64,000 nt of DNA. Source: Rhizorhabdus sp049889055. Lineage in GTDB: Bacteria > Pseudomonadota > Alphaproteobacteria > Sphingomonadales > Sphingomonadaceae. Shown here piece after piece: positions 25,053 to 34,025 of this stretch (the stretch's first letter is position 1; each line of letters opens with the position of its first letter). The position numbers and the translations under genes were made by a program. The stretch covers positions 124,001 to 188,000 of the forward strand of contig NZ_JBLTWO010000008.1 of NCBI RefSeq assembly GCF_049889055.1, in the 5' to 3' direction. The notes beneath the pieces are model-generated. The model had not been told where the DNA came from. It ran no database searches and was given only the letters and a program-made list of their open reading frames with translations.

Positions 25053-25067
25053 GTTCCTTATTTGTTC
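25053..25067 (+). promoter_or_regulatory. Candidate LexA (SOS) box
   Basis: GTTCCTTATTTGTTC is a perfect match to the alphaproteobacterial LexA site GTTC-N7-GTTC. It overlaps a possible -35 element TTGTTC at 25051-25056 and lies 57 bases upstream of the first gene of a two-gene operon. A random 64-kb window of this composition is expected to hold one or two such matches, so position, not the match alone, is the argument. Confidence 0.55.
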
Positions 25068-25123
25068 TTTTCATGTAGGGCATTCTGTGACAGCCGACTG
25101 ATCTCGACATCGGGAGACAAGGC

Positions 25124-25435
25124 ATGGGCACGCGGTACAAGGTTTACGACATTCCCAAAGGGTTCGTTTCGGCAGATCCCGGGCGCAATCGCTATATCCG
25201 GCGGCAGGGCAGTTCGCTTGAATTGCCGCCTCGTCTGCACCCCGCTTATGATCGGGACAGGTTCGATCCGAGCAACGCGATCGACAAGGAGGGTGTCGTG
25301 ACCGATTTGGGGGTGATCGCCCTTGGAGCGCCGCTCGCGGGCGTACCGAGCAGCGCTATAGAGGGCATCGGCGGTGCAGCCCTAGTGGGCTTGGGAGGAT
25401 GGAAAGAGCTACGCGAACTCGAGAGGAAGAAATGA
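25124..25435 (+). CDS. Hypothetical protein, first gene behind the LexA-type box
   Basis: A 103-residue protein that I do not recognise. ATG 25124 follows GGGAGACAAGG. The first 50 residues are polar and basic (YKVYDIPKGFVSADPGRNRY). The segment from about 60 to 95 is Gly/Ala-rich and mildly hydrophobic (TDLGVIALGAPLAGVPSSAI, then EGIGGAALVGLGGW), resembling a glycine-zipper-like region that could insert in or line a membrane. The end is charged (KELRELERKK). It overlaps the next gene by four bases, so the two are translated together. Base composition looks lower in GC than the neighbours. Confidence 0.7.
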   Translation: MGTRYKVYDIPKGFVSADPGRNRYIRRQGSSLELPPRLHPAYDRDRFDPSNAIDKEGVVTDLGVIALGAPLAGVPSSAIEGIGGAALVGLGGWKELRELERKK

Positions 25436-25623
25436 CCTCGAAGCTGAAGAAGCAGGGCTTGTTGTTGCTGGTGGTGACGATCCTCGCCATCGGTATCAAG
25501 CTCATCGAATCTCCAGGAGCGGCGGGCCATCAGCCTGTCCCGATCCTTGGCTGGATCGGTCTATGCTGGGCCATTTTTTTTCATTCCTGGTGGCGGGAGC
25601 GACGGCGGTCGAATTCGCAATAA
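25432..25623 (+). CDS. Small two-helix membrane protein
   Basis: A 63-residue protein starting at ATG 25432 with GAGAGGAAG upstream. Helix one is GLLLLVVTILAIGIKLI and helix two is about PILGWIGLCWAIFFHSWW, with a basic tail RERRRS, giving a likely inner-membrane hairpin with both ends in the cytoplasm. No family was recognised. Its four-base overlap with the previous gene and shared LexA-type box suggest one damage-responsive unit. Small SOS-induced membrane proteins such as TisB in E. coli are single-helix, so this is not an obvious homologue. Confidence 0.7.
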   Translation: MTSKLKKQGLLLLVVTILAIGIKLIESPGAAGHQPVPILGWIGLCWAIFFHSWWRERRRSNSQ

Positions 25624-25798
25624 TCGCGCTCGGTTGCACTGATGCTCGATCGCGTCTCTGCACCACGGTGGCTCCAGAGGGGAAGCAACTGACAGGCTTC
25701 CGCTGTCGGTAGAGATATTGTCGCCGCTCTCGCCACCGTTGCCGCGATGCGGACAGGGGCCTATCTAGGCTCTCTGTCCGCATCGAGGTTTCGGTTCC

Positions 25799-27604
25799 AT
25801 GTCCAGCTATGAAGATCGGTTGAAGGCGCTCCGTGAGGAGCTTGCGCGGCGCAGGCTCGATGGGTTCGTCGTGCCGCTGACCGACGAGCATATGAGCGAA
25901 TATGTCGGCGCCTATGCGCGGCGGCTCGCCTGGCTCACCGGCTTTCAGGGTTCGGCGGGTTCGGCGGTGGTGCTGCCGGCAGAGGCGGCGATCTTCGTCG
26001 ACGGGCGCTATACGCTGCAGGTGCGCGAGCAGGTCGACGGCCAGCATTGGAGCTATCAATCGGTGCCGCAGACGAGCACCGCGCAGTGGCTGGAGCAGCA
26101 TGCCCCCGATGGCGGGCGCATCGGCTATGATGCCTGGCTGCACACCAGGGGCTGGGTCGAGGCCGCGCGCAAGGCGCTCGCGGGCAAGGGCGCCGAGCTG
26201 GTCGCGGTCGACACCAACCCGGTCGATGCGATCTGGCCCGACCGGCCCGCGCCTTCGGCGGCGCGGCTGGTGGTGCAGCCCGATGCGCTGACCGGCCGCT
26301 CCTCGGCCGCCAAGCGCGCGGACATCGCCGACTGGCTGGCGTCCAAGAAAGCGGACTCGGCGGTGCTATCGGCGCTCGATTCGATCGCCTGGGCGTTCAA
26401 CATTCGCGGGCAGGATGTCGACAGGACGCCGGTCGCGCTCGCCTATGCGCTGGTCCATGCCGATGCGACCGCCGACCTGTTCGTGGCGCCCGACAAGCTC
26501 GACGAGACGGTGAAGGCGCATCTCGGCAATGGCGTGCGGCTGCACGACCGCGCGGCGTTCGAGCCGGCGCTGAAGGCGATGGCGGGCAAGACCGTCGCGG
26601 TCGATCCCGAGCGGGCGGTGGCGGCGATCTTCGCGGCGCTGTCCGGCGCAGGCGCGACGCTGATCGAGGAGCGCGATCCGGTCGTCCTGCCCAAGGCGGT
26701 CAAGAATGCGGTCGAGATCGCCGGCCACAAGGCGGCGCAGGCGCGCGATGGCGCGGCGCTCAGTCGTTTCCTCCACTGGCTGTCGGTCGAGGCCCCCAAG
26801 GGCGGGCTCGACGAGATCCAGGCGTCGGACAAGTTAAAGGCCTTTCGCGCCGAGACCGGCCTGCTCCGCGACCTGTCCTTCGACACCATCTCGGGCGCCG
26901 GGCCCAACGGCGCGGTCGTCCATTATCGCGCGAGTGACGAGACCAAGCGCATCCTTGAGCTCAATTCGCTCTATCTGGTGGATTCGGGCGGGCAATATCA
27001 GGACGGCACCACCGACGTGACCCGCACGGTCGCGATCGGGACGCCGACCGCCGAGATGCGCGATCGCTATACGCGCGTGCTGAAAGGGCATCTCGCCATC
27101 GCTCGCGCGGTCTTCCCGAGGGGGACGCGCGGCGGGCAGCTCGACATATTGGCGCGCCAGCATCTGTGGGCGGCCGGGCTCGATTATGCCCATGGCACCG
27201 GCCACGGCGTCGGCGCCTATCTGTCTGTGCATGAGGGGCCGCAGCGCATCGCCACCTTCGGCGGGGGCGACGAGCCACTGCAGCCGGGCATGATCCTGTC
27301 CAACGAGCCCGGCTATTACAAGACCGGCGAATATGGGATCCGGATCGAGAATCTGATTCTTGTCGAGGAGCGCGCGATCGCGGGCGGCGAGAAGGAGATG
27401 CTCGGCTTCGAGACGCTGACCTTCGCGCCCTATGAGCGCGCGCTGATCGACACGGATATGCTCGACGCGGGCGAGATCGCGTGGATCGATGCCTATCATG
27501 CGCAGGTGCGGGCGGTGGTCGGGCCCCAGCTGGAAGGCGATGCCGCTGACTGGCTGGCGGATGCTACAGCACCGCTGCTTGTATCGATGGGTAACGACGC
27601 TTAA
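25799..27604 (+). CDS. Aminopeptidase P family Xaa-Pro aminopeptidase (long form)
   Basis: A 601-residue M24B metallopeptidase with two N-terminal creatinase-like domains (about 1-300) and a C-terminal pita-bread catalytic domain. The metal ligands are visible: Asp in YLVDSGGQYQDGTTDVTRT (two Asp), His in DYAHGTGHGVGAYLSVHEGP, and Glu in MILSNEPGYY and GIRIENL. It removes N-terminal residues before proline in the cytoplasm. The length and the C-terminal M24_C extension match the XPNPEP1-like bacterial class rather than the shorter E. coli PepP. Confidence 0.95.
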   Translation: MSSYEDRLKALREELARRRLDGFVVPLTDEHMSEYVGAYARRLAWLTGFQGSAGSAVVLPAEAAIFVDGRYTLQVREQVDGQHWSYQSVPQTSTAQWLEQHAPDGGRIGYDAWLHTRGWVEAARKALAGKGAELVAVDTNPVDAIWPDRPAPSAARLVVQPDALTGRSSAAKRADIADWLASKKADSAVLSALDSIAWAFNIRGQDVDRTPVALAYALVHADATADLFVAPDKLDETVKAHLGNGVRLHDRAAFEPALKAMAGKTVAVDPERAVAAIFAALSGAGATLIEERDPVVLPKAVKNAVEIAGHKAAQARDGAALSRFLHWLSVEAPKGGLDEIQASDKLKAFRAETGLLRDLSFDTISGAGPNGAVVHYRASDETKRILELNSLYLVDSGGQYQDGTTDVTRTVAIGTPTAEMRDRYTRVLKGHLAIARAVFPRGTRGGQLDILARQHLWAAGLDYAHGTGHGVGAYLSVHEGPQRIATFGGGDEPLQPGMILSNEPGYYKTGEYGIRIENLILVEERAIAGGEKEMLGFETLTFAPYERALIDTDMLDAGEIAWIDAYHAQVRAVVGPQLEGDAADWLADATAPLLVSMGNDA

Positions 27605-27692
27605 CACATGCCCGCCGAGCCGCGACTCAATGCTGCGGACGGCCGGATTGTGGGGTCCGGTTGCTTTGCAGGGGGTAGGGCTGAAGCGCTAT

Positions 27693-28235
27693 ATGGATCG
27701 GCGGTCGATCAGACTGTTGCGCTGTGCCGTGCTTCCGCTCGCCTGGCTTGCGCTGGGCGCGGCTTCGCCCTTGTGGACAGCACAGGACGTCAACCAGCGC
27801 CTGCTGGCCGCGCATAATGCAGAGCGCACGCGCCTGGGCATTCCGCCGCTCGTGTGGAGCGACAAGCTGGCGCGCCAATCGATGGAGTGGGCACAGCAAC
27901 TGACGCTGATCGACGGTCTCGAGCACAGCGATACGGCCGACTATGCCGACCCGACCGATGGCGAAGAGGGCGAAAATCTCTGGCGCGGGACCAAGGGCTA
28001 TTACACGCCCGAGCAGATGGTGAATCTGTGGGTCGACGAGCGCAAGATCTTCATCAACGGCCCGTTCCCGCGCAACAGCACCACCGGCCAGTGGCGCGAC
28101 GTCGGCCATTACACCCAGCTGATCTGGCGCTCCACCACTCAGGTGGGTTGCGCGATTGCCAGCAATGAACAGGACGAGGTCCTGGTGTGCCGCTACCTCG
28201 AGGGCGGCAACGTCATCGGCGAAAAGCCCTACTGA
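27693..28235 (+). CDS. Secreted CAP (SCP/PR1-like) domain protein
   Basis: A 180-residue protein with a signal peptide (LLRCAVLPLAWLALGAASP) followed by one CAP domain. Typical motifs are LLAAHNAERTRLGIPPLVWSD, GENLWRG, WRDVGHYTQLIWRSTTQVGC and a final VCRYLEGGNVIGEKPY. CAP proteins are extracytoplasmic; their biochemical role in bacteria is mostly unknown. The start is uncertain, because no convincing ribosome site precedes ATG 27693 and the frame is open further upstream. It overlaps the small minus-strand gene at the 3' end. Confidence 0.88.
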   Translation: MDRRSIRLLRCAVLPLAWLALGAASPLWTAQDVNQRLLAAHNAERTRLGIPPLVWSDKLARQSMEWAQQLTLIDGLEHSDTADYADPTDGEEGENLWRGTKGYYTPEQMVNLWVDERKIFINGPFPRNSTTGQWRDVGHYTQLIWRSTTQVGCAIASNEQDEVLVCRYLEGGNVIGEKPY

Positions 28236-28393
28236 TCCTCGCCCGCAGCCGGCTCCCGCTCTGCCCGGGGCTGCTCGTTCTGCGCACGTGCCTGCGCCTT
28301 GCGGCGGCGCAGATTGTCGCGCAGCGCCTGCGCCAGCCGCCCGGCGCGCTCTTCGGCTGCGGACCGGGCGGGGGGAGTTTTGTCGTCGCTCAT
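28229..28393 (-). CDS. Small charged hypothetical protein
   Basis: A 54-residue, highly charged, probably helical protein (RSAAEERAGRLAQALRDNLR followed by RRKAQARAQNEQ) of a type common as short conserved hypotheticals in sphingomonads. ATG 28393 lacks a Shine-Dalgarno match. The 3' end overlaps the CAP gene stop by seven bases on the opposite strand. No function can be assigned. Confidence 0.6.
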   Translation of the reverse strand: MSDDKTPPARSAAEERAGRLAQALRDNLRRRKAQARAQNEQPRAEREPAAGEDQ

Positions 28394-28517
28394 GGGGAGG
28401 ATCGATAGCCGGATCGAAATAACAGGCAAGCCGCCTTGACGGACGCCTCCGCATTGTCCATAGGCCCGCCACACCGCAGGGACTTAGCTCCCCGGTCGCC
28501 CGCAATATGCTGGCAGT

Positions 28518-28592
<75 letters not shown>

Positions 28593-28696
28593 TTTTTCTC
28601 CGCATCGACGGTGCTTGCAGGCAGACAAGCGGCCTTGCCGATCGCGGGTCGTTCGTTTCCGATGTCGCCGTGGACACCCTTAGGTAGCTGCGGCGG

Positions 28697-29911
28697 ATGG
28701 GGGCAAGACGGATCGCTGTTGCAGGGTGCGGGGTCGCTGGCCTTGCCACTGCGCTTTTGCTCTCCCGCGCGGGAGAGCAGGTCGAGCTGTTTGAGCGCTT
28801 CGACCGACCGCAGCCCGTAGGATCGGGGCTGATGATCCAGCCGACCGGCATGGTGGTGCTCGAGCGTCTGGGGCTTGCCGATCGCATATGCGAGCAGGGT
28901 GCGCGGATCGACCGTCTCTACGGTATGGCGGCGCACCGGGTGGTTCTCGACGTGTCCTATGCGGCGATGGCGCAGCCGGGGCTTTTCGGGGTGGGGGTTC
29001 ATCGCGCCTGTCTGTTTGCCGACCTGCATGATGCCGTCGCCGCGCAGGGCATCCCCGTTCATGGCGGGGTCGCCATTACGGGATCGCAGATTCACCGTGA
29101 CAAGCGTGTTCTCCTGTTCGAGGATGGCCGGACGAGCGACGGATATGATCTCATCGTCGATGGTCTGGGAAGCCGATCCACCCTGGCGCCTCCGAGCGGT
29201 TATGACCTGCCTTATGGTGCGCTCTGGGCAAGTCTGGACTGGCCCAATGTTTGCCACCTCGACGCCCATTGCCTGACACAGCGTTACCGGCGGTCCAGCA
29301 AAATGGCAGGCATCCTGCCCTTGGGCAGCGGTGGCGGAGGTCGGAATAAGGCCGCCTTCTTCTGGTCGCTCAAGCAGAGCGATCTTCCTGTCTGGCGAGA
29401 GGCGGGTGTGGATGCCTGGAAGGAGGAGGTTCGCAGGCTCTGGCCGGAATGCGAGCCGTTCCTCGGGCAGATCGACCGTGCCGATCAGCTGACCTTCGCC
29501 CGCTATGCGCACCGCACCGTGGCCGAGCCCAGGGCCGAACGGCTGGTCCACATCGGCGATTCCTGGCACTCGGCGAGCCCGCAACTGGGGCAGGGGGCCA
29601 ATATGGCACTGCTCGACGCCTGGGCGCTGTCTGCGGCCCTCGCGCGGCACACCGATCTGGACGAAGCGCTTCAGGTCGCCGTCGCTTCGCGTCGCAGGCA
29701 TGTCCGGCTGTACCAATGGCTCACATGGGCGTTCACACCGATCTATCAGTCGGACAGCCGGATGCTGCCCATCGTCCGGGATTGGATCATGGGGCCAATC
29801 TCGAAGCTATGGCCGATAGACCGGTCTCAAGCGATGCTGGTGAGCGGACTGTTTGGCAACCCTCTCGGCCCGCTCGGGCTGGAGGGCCCACGCCTTCGAT
29901 CCGGGGCGTGA
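28697..29911 (+). CDS. FAD-dependent monooxygenase-like oxidoreductase
   Basis: A 404-residue flavoprotein of the UbiH / PHBH-type aromatic hydroxylase group. The N-terminal ADP-binding fold is RIAVAGCGVAGLATALLLSR with a following acidic ELFERF, the middle has YDLIVDGLGSRSTL (DG motif) and the second FAD contact is LVHIGDSWHSASPQLGQGAN. These enzymes usually hydroxylate aromatic or polyene substrates with NAD(P)H and O2. The C-terminal about 70 residues contain hydrophobic helices that may be membrane-associated. It is followed by the GMC dehydrogenase pair in the same direction, with a gap of 132 bases. Confidence 0.87.
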   Translation: MGARRIAVAGCGVAGLATALLLSRAGEQVELFERFDRPQPVGSGLMIQPTGMVVLERLGLADRICEQGARIDRLYGMAAHRVVLDVSYAAMAQPGLFGVGVHRACLFADLHDAVAAQGIPVHGGVAITGSQIHRDKRVLLFEDGRTSDGYDLIVDGLGSRSTLAPPSGYDLPYGALWASLDWPNVCHLDAHCLTQRYRRSSKMAGILPLGSGGGGRNKAAFFWSLKQSDLPVWREAGVDAWKEEVRRLWPECEPFLGQIDRADQLTFARYAHRTVAEPRAERLVHIGDSWHSASPQLGQGANMALLDAWALSAALARHTDLDEALQVAVASRRRHVRLYQWLTWAFTPIYQSDSRMLPIVRDWIMGPISKLWPIDRSQAMLVSGLFGNPLGPLGLEGPRLRSGA

Positions 29912-30043
29912 CGAAGCGACCTTCGCCTCTGACGGGTCTTCGGGCGCTTCCCGGCTTCGCCCGCTCTGCCCGGTCGTCCATGCGCAGTTTGTCGTATTCC
30001 TTCGATGGGGGCCGCATGTGCTCAATCCGGCGCTATCCAGCCA

Positions 30044-30682
30044 ATGTCGGAGCGGTCCGTGGAACACTCTACCCCCTCGCGTCGCCAATTCCTTGTCGCC
30101 ATCGGTGAGTTGGCGAGCGCGACCTGGGTCGCCATGAACTGGCCGCAAATTGCCGCCGCAGCGGAGCATGCCGGGCATGGCAGCCACGACGGCACCGAGC
30201 CGCCCACCAGCATCACCACCCTGACCGCCGCCGAAGCGGCCGAGGTCGACGCGATCGCGAACCAGATCGTTCCCGGCGGCGCCACGCCCGGCGCGCGGGA
30301 CGCCCGCACCATCTATTTCATCGATAACGCGCTCGGCAGTTTCTTCGCGAAGCAACTGCCGGCCTTCCGGCAGGGCCTGACCGAGTTCAACAGCGCCTAT
30401 GCCGCGCGCTACGGTGCCGACAAGCCGTTCTCGGCGGCTCCCGATGCGCAGCAGATCGCCTTCCTGCAAGAGGTCGACAAGACGCCCTTCTTCGCGGCCG
30501 TGCGACGGCTGACCGTGCTGGGCCTGCTCGCTCTGCCCAAATATGGCGGCAATCACGACTATCTGGGCTGGAAGCTGATCGGGGTGGAGAACCAGCATGC
30601 CTGGGAGCCCCCCTTTGGCTATTACGATCGGGATTATGCGGGGTTCGAACCCTATCCCGGCACCAAGATCATGACCGTCTGA
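30044..30682 (+). CDS. Gluconate 2-dehydrogenase subunit 3 family protein (Tat-exported)
   Basis: A 212-residue small subunit with a twin-arginine-like signal (PSRRQFLVAIGELASATWVA). The mature part includes LTAAEAAEVDAIANQIVPGG, GARDARTIYFIDNAL and LGWKLIGVENQHAWEPPFGY, hallmarks of the gluconate 2-dehydrogenase subunit 3 family. This subunit acts as chaperone and Tat hitchhiker for the flavin subunit, which lacks its own signal. It lies 11 bases upstream of the GMC gene, an operon. Confidence 0.92.
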   Translation: MSERSVEHSTPSRRQFLVAIGELASATWVAMNWPQIAAAAEHAGHGSHDGTEPPTSITTLTAAEAAEVDAIANQIVPGGATPGARDARTIYFIDNALGSFFAKQLPAFRQGLTEFNSAYAARYGADKPFSAAPDAQQIAFLQEVDKTPFFAAVRRLTVLGLLALPKYGGNHDYLGWKLIGVENQHAWEPPFGYYDRDYAGFEPYPGTKIMTV

Positions 30683-30693
30683 CGGAGCCCCGC

Positions 30694-32343
30694 ATGCCGA
30701 GCAAAATATACAAGACCAGCGAGACAGTCGATTTCATCGTCGTCGGCTCCGGGGCCGCGGGCGGCATCGTGGCGCGGGAACTGGCACGCGCCGGCAACAG
30801 CGTCGTGATCATGGAGCAGGGGCCGCGCCTGGCGCCCGAAGAGTTCGAGCATGACGAGCTGAAGTACCGCAACCTCTCCGGCATTACCAACAATCCGGCC
30901 ACCAATCCGCAGACCTTCCGCAACACTGCGAGCGAGAAGGCGGAACGCGTATCCGGTCGCAACCCGCTGACCTATGCACGCGTCGTCGGCGGCAGCAGCG
31001 CGCATTTCAACGCCAATTTCTGGCGCCTGCACGAGATCGACTTCATCGAGGGCAGCCGGTTTGGATCGATCCCGGGTGCGAGCCTGGTCGACTGGCCGAT
31101 CACCTATGCCGAGCTCGAACCCTATTACACCAAGGTCGAATGGGAGGTCGGTGTCTCCGGCCTCGCCGGCGCGAGTCCGTTCGATCCGTGGCGCAGCAAG
31201 CCCTATCCGATGCCGCCCCTGCCGGTGAAGTCGTCCGGCGTGCTGTTCGAGCGCGGCGCGAAAAAGCTTGGCCTGCACCCGTTTCCCGCACCGATGGCGA
31301 TCAACTCGACCTTCTACAAGGACCGCCCGCCCTGCGTGCAGTGCGGATTGTGCGGCGGCTTCGCCTGCGAGGTGATGGCCAAATCCTCATCGGTGTGGAC
31401 CGTCATTCCCGAGGCCGAAGCGACCGGCAATTGCGAGGTGCGCTCCGACAGCTATGTATTCCGGATCGGGATGAACAAGGCTGGCCGGGCCACCGGCGTT
31501 CATTATTTCGATCGCGACAAGGTCGAACAGTTCCAGAAGGCCCGGGCCGTCGTCGTATGCGCCAACGGTTCGGAGACACCGAAGCTGCTGCTCAATTCCG
31601 CAACCAACGGGTTCGAACATGGTCTGGCGAACAGCAGCGGTGCGGTGGGCAGATATCTGATGTTCAACAAGGGCGGCGGCGCGGCGGCGCGGTTCGAACA
31701 TCCGCTCAACGAGTATAAGGGTGCCAATGTCACCCGCATCCTGCATGACTTCTACGATAGCGATCCCAAGCGCGGTTTCTATGGCGGCGGCGGCTTCGAT
31801 GCACGCTCCGGCGGTCCGCTGACCTGGGGGCAGACCGTACCCAAGGGGACGCCGAGCTGGGGTGCAGGATTCAAGGACTATATGGAGTCCTATACTTATT
31901 GGATGAACTGCTCGGGACATGGCACCTCACTGGCGCAGGAAAGCAACCGCATCGACATCGATCCCGAGCTGAAGGACGCCTGGGGCGTTCCGGCGATGCG
32001 GGTCACCTATCAGGACCACCCGGACGACGTGAAGCACGCGGCCTGGCAGGTCGAGCGCGCGGTGGAGATCATGGATGCGGCCGGCGCCAAGCAGATCGTT
32101 CCCGGAGAGGTCCGCGAAGCGAGCGGCGGCGTGCACCTGCTCGGCACATGCCGAATGGGGAACGACCCGAAGACCTCGGTGATCGACAAATATCACCGCA
32201 CCCACGATGTGAAGAACCTCTTCCTGTGCGATGGTTCGAGCATGGTGACGTCGGGCCGCGGCCAGCCGACACAGACGATCGAAGCCCTGGCCTTCCGTGC
32301 CGGCGACTACATTTCGAGATTCGCGCGCGCCAACGAGATTTAG
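30694..32343 (+). CDS. GMC family oxidoreductase (membrane-type sugar/alcohol dehydrogenase large subunit)
   Basis: A 549-residue FAD dehydrogenase. It begins with the FAD-binding fold VDFIVVGSGAAGGIVARELA and contains the GMC N-terminal GGSSAHFNANFWRL. A Cys-rich segment PPCVQCGLCGGFACEV (about residue 212) resembles the 3Fe-4S-like cluster of FAD-GDH catalytic subunits. The C-terminal GMC motifs are GGVHLLGTCRMGNDP (catalytic His) and FLCDGSSMVTSGRGQPTQTI. It probably oxidises a sugar, polyol or sugar acid in the periplasm. The cytochrome c subunit that normally accepts the electrons is not encoded directly after it. Confidence 0.93.
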   Translation: MPSKIYKTSETVDFIVVGSGAAGGIVARELARAGNSVVIMEQGPRLAPEEFEHDELKYRNLSGITNNPATNPQTFRNTASEKAERVSGRNPLTYARVVGGSSAHFNANFWRLHEIDFIEGSRFGSIPGASLVDWPITYAELEPYYTKVEWEVGVSGLAGASPFDPWRSKPYPMPPLPVKSSGVLFERGAKKLGLHPFPAPMAINSTFYKDRPPCVQCGLCGGFACEVMAKSSSVWTVIPEAEATGNCEVRSDSYVFRIGMNKAGRATGVHYFDRDKVEQFQKARAVVVCANGSETPKLLLNSATNGFEHGLANSSGAVGRYLMFNKGGGAAARFEHPLNEYKGANVTRILHDFYDSDPKRGFYGGGGFDARSGGPLTWGQTVPKGTPSWGAGFKDYMESYTYWMNCSGHGTSLAQESNRIDIDPELKDAWGVPAMRVTYQDHPDDVKHAAWQVERAVEIMDAAGAKQIVPGEVREASGGVHLLGTCRMGNDPKTSVIDKYHRTHDVKNLFLCDGSSMVTSGRGQPTQTIEALAFRAGDYISRFARANEI

Positions 32344-32481
32344 CGCGCCTTGTAACGGTCAACGCTCGACGACGGTATGAAGCCCAGAGGCCCGGGCGCG
32401 CGATGAGGTCGTGCCAGGTTTGGGAAGGACCCTGAGAGCAGTCTTTCCCGATCCCGGCCGCGATGGCGTCGCGTTGCCGGA

Positions 32482-33780
32482 TCAGCGGGCGCCAGCCACG
32501 TCGTCATTCACCAGCAGGTCGACTGCCATATCGATCTTCGCTTCCGGCGATGCCGCGTCCGTGGCCGGAAGCGGCTCCGCTCCTTGCAGGTCGAAGCGAT
32601 CCATGCCGACCGCTCCGCAGCCATAGGTCGCATTGTTGCGCCAGCTTGCCACTTGCATGCGTTTGGCGAGCTGCGGCTGATAGCGGCCGATGACAGCGCG
32701 ACTGTCTTCGGGATGGGGCGCATAGGAAAGCTGATAGGCCTTGTTGCCATTCGACAATTTGGTGCCGGCAAAGGGGATGAAATCGCCGATGTAGAGGACT
32801 TCTCCGGCCCCGATATGGAAGACTGGTGCTCCGAAGCAGTTGCTGGTCAACGCCACATTGCCCAAAGCCATCGACGTCAGCACATAGTCGCCCGCCGTCA
32901 GGCGGACCACCTGCACCTCAAGCCCAGCTTTGCGGTCGCCGCTGAAGACGTCCCTGGTGTAGCTGGTCTTGTCACCCTTCTTCTTCCAATCCTTCGGCTG
33001 ATAGATCAGCTCCCGTTTCTCGATATCGTACCGGGACAGGAAAAGCCCGCCGGGGCGACCGACCGACGTAGGGTCCGACCGGCGAAAGGCGAGTACCACT
33101 GCCCCCTCGTCCGGCTGCAGTTCGAACGGTGTTTCCGGCGGGATCTTCTTGCCGAAATAGAGAGCGCTTGCCCCTGTGACCGCCGCATCGAGGTTCATCG
33201 CGGGATCACTGATCTGCGTGAACTTCGTCCGTTCGGTGATCTTGCCTTCTACCGTGTCGGCGCCGATCATCTTGTCGAACCACGCCCGACGGTCCGGCTC
33301 GCGCATGGCGACCAGCTTGGCGGACTGTTCGGCCGATGGCTCGACCATTCTCCAACCCCGGATCAGAAGGCAGGAGCGGCGATTGATCCGCCGCTGCTCT
33401 CCCTGCACAATCATGCCGGCGATCAGGCCGCCCAGCGCGCCGCCGACACCCGCCGCCATGGGCGAGGTGACGGCAGGATCATAATTGTAGAAAATCGTGC
33501 CCGATGGGGTACGCGACCCCCGCGCGATCAGTCGGCAATCCTGCCACGCCTTGTCGAAGTCCGTGCGCGTCGCACCGGGCTTATTGTAATAGCGGTTCGG
33601 GTTGACGTCCCGTTCGGCATCCTTGGCAATGCTTTCCGGCGTATCGTCCGGATCCGGAGTGGGATTTTGGGCAACGGGCTTCGCATCCGTGCCCACACCC
33701 ACGGGCATCATATATTGTGCTGACCCGACCTGTTCCAGCGCCAGGGCCAGAAACAGGGCAATCCCCTTCGTCTTATGCAT
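32482..33780 (-). CDS. Exported hypothetical protein with glycine-zipper segment
   Basis: A 432-residue protein I cannot assign. ATG 33780 follows AGGGGTATC, and the first 20 residues (MHKTKGIALFLALALEQVGS) form a signal peptide. Residues about 80-130 contain a Cys, a Gly-rich hydrophobic stretch (MAAGVGGALGGLIAGMIVQG) like those of periplasmic glycine-zipper proteins, and a second Cys region (NRRSCLLIRGWRMVEPS). The C-terminal half is beta-rich with GDYVLTSMALGNVALTSNCF and VLYIGDFIP, and lacks known catalytic motifs. It is transcribed away from the TBDR pseudogene and separated from it by a terminator. Confidence 0.82.
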   Translation of the reverse strand: MHKTKGIALFLALALEQVGSAQYMMPVGVGTDAKPVAQNPTPDPDDTPESIAKDAERDVNPNRYYNKPGATRTDFDKAWQDCRLIARGSRTPSGTIFYNYDPAVTSPMAAGVGGALGGLIAGMIVQGEQRRINRRSCLLIRGWRMVEPSAEQSAKLVAMREPDRRAWFDKMIGADTVEGKITERTKFTQISDPAMNLDAAVTGASALYFGKKIPPETPFELQPDEGAVVLAFRRSDPTSVGRPGGLFLSRYDIEKRELIYQPKDWKKKGDKTSYTRDVFSGDRKAGLEVQVVRLTAGDYVLTSMALGNVALTSNCFGAPVFHIGAGEVLYIGDFIPFAGTKLSNGNKAYQLSYAPHPEDSRAVIGRYQPQLAKRMQVASWRNNATYGCGAVGMDRFDLQGAEPLPATDAASPEAKIDMAVDLLVNDDVAGAR

Positions 33781-33941
33781 GATACCCCTGTGAATCGGTC
33801 GCGGGATGGGCGCGAGGCTGCCCCGAGACATGACCACGATAGCCCGTCGCAGCTCTGGGAAAAGTGAGATCTACATCCGTTTTGGCATCATCATGCTCGA
33901 GACATCGAGAGGCCCGCAGAGCGATGCGGATTACGCCATTC

Positions 33942-33970
33942 AAAAAAAGGCGCCCCGGATGGAGCGCCCC
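33942..33970 (-). terminator. Rho-independent terminator after the TBDR pseudogene
   Basis: On the minus strand GGCGC and GCGCC arms, flanked by further G/C pairs, are followed by a run of seven T (33942-33948). It follows the end of the receptor remnant and shields the downstream hypothetical gene. Confidence 0.8.
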
Positions 33971-34025
33971 ATGGTCTGCGTTCGCCGGGGAGATCCCTGC
34001 CCGGCGCGCGGGCAGGGGTGTGGGA

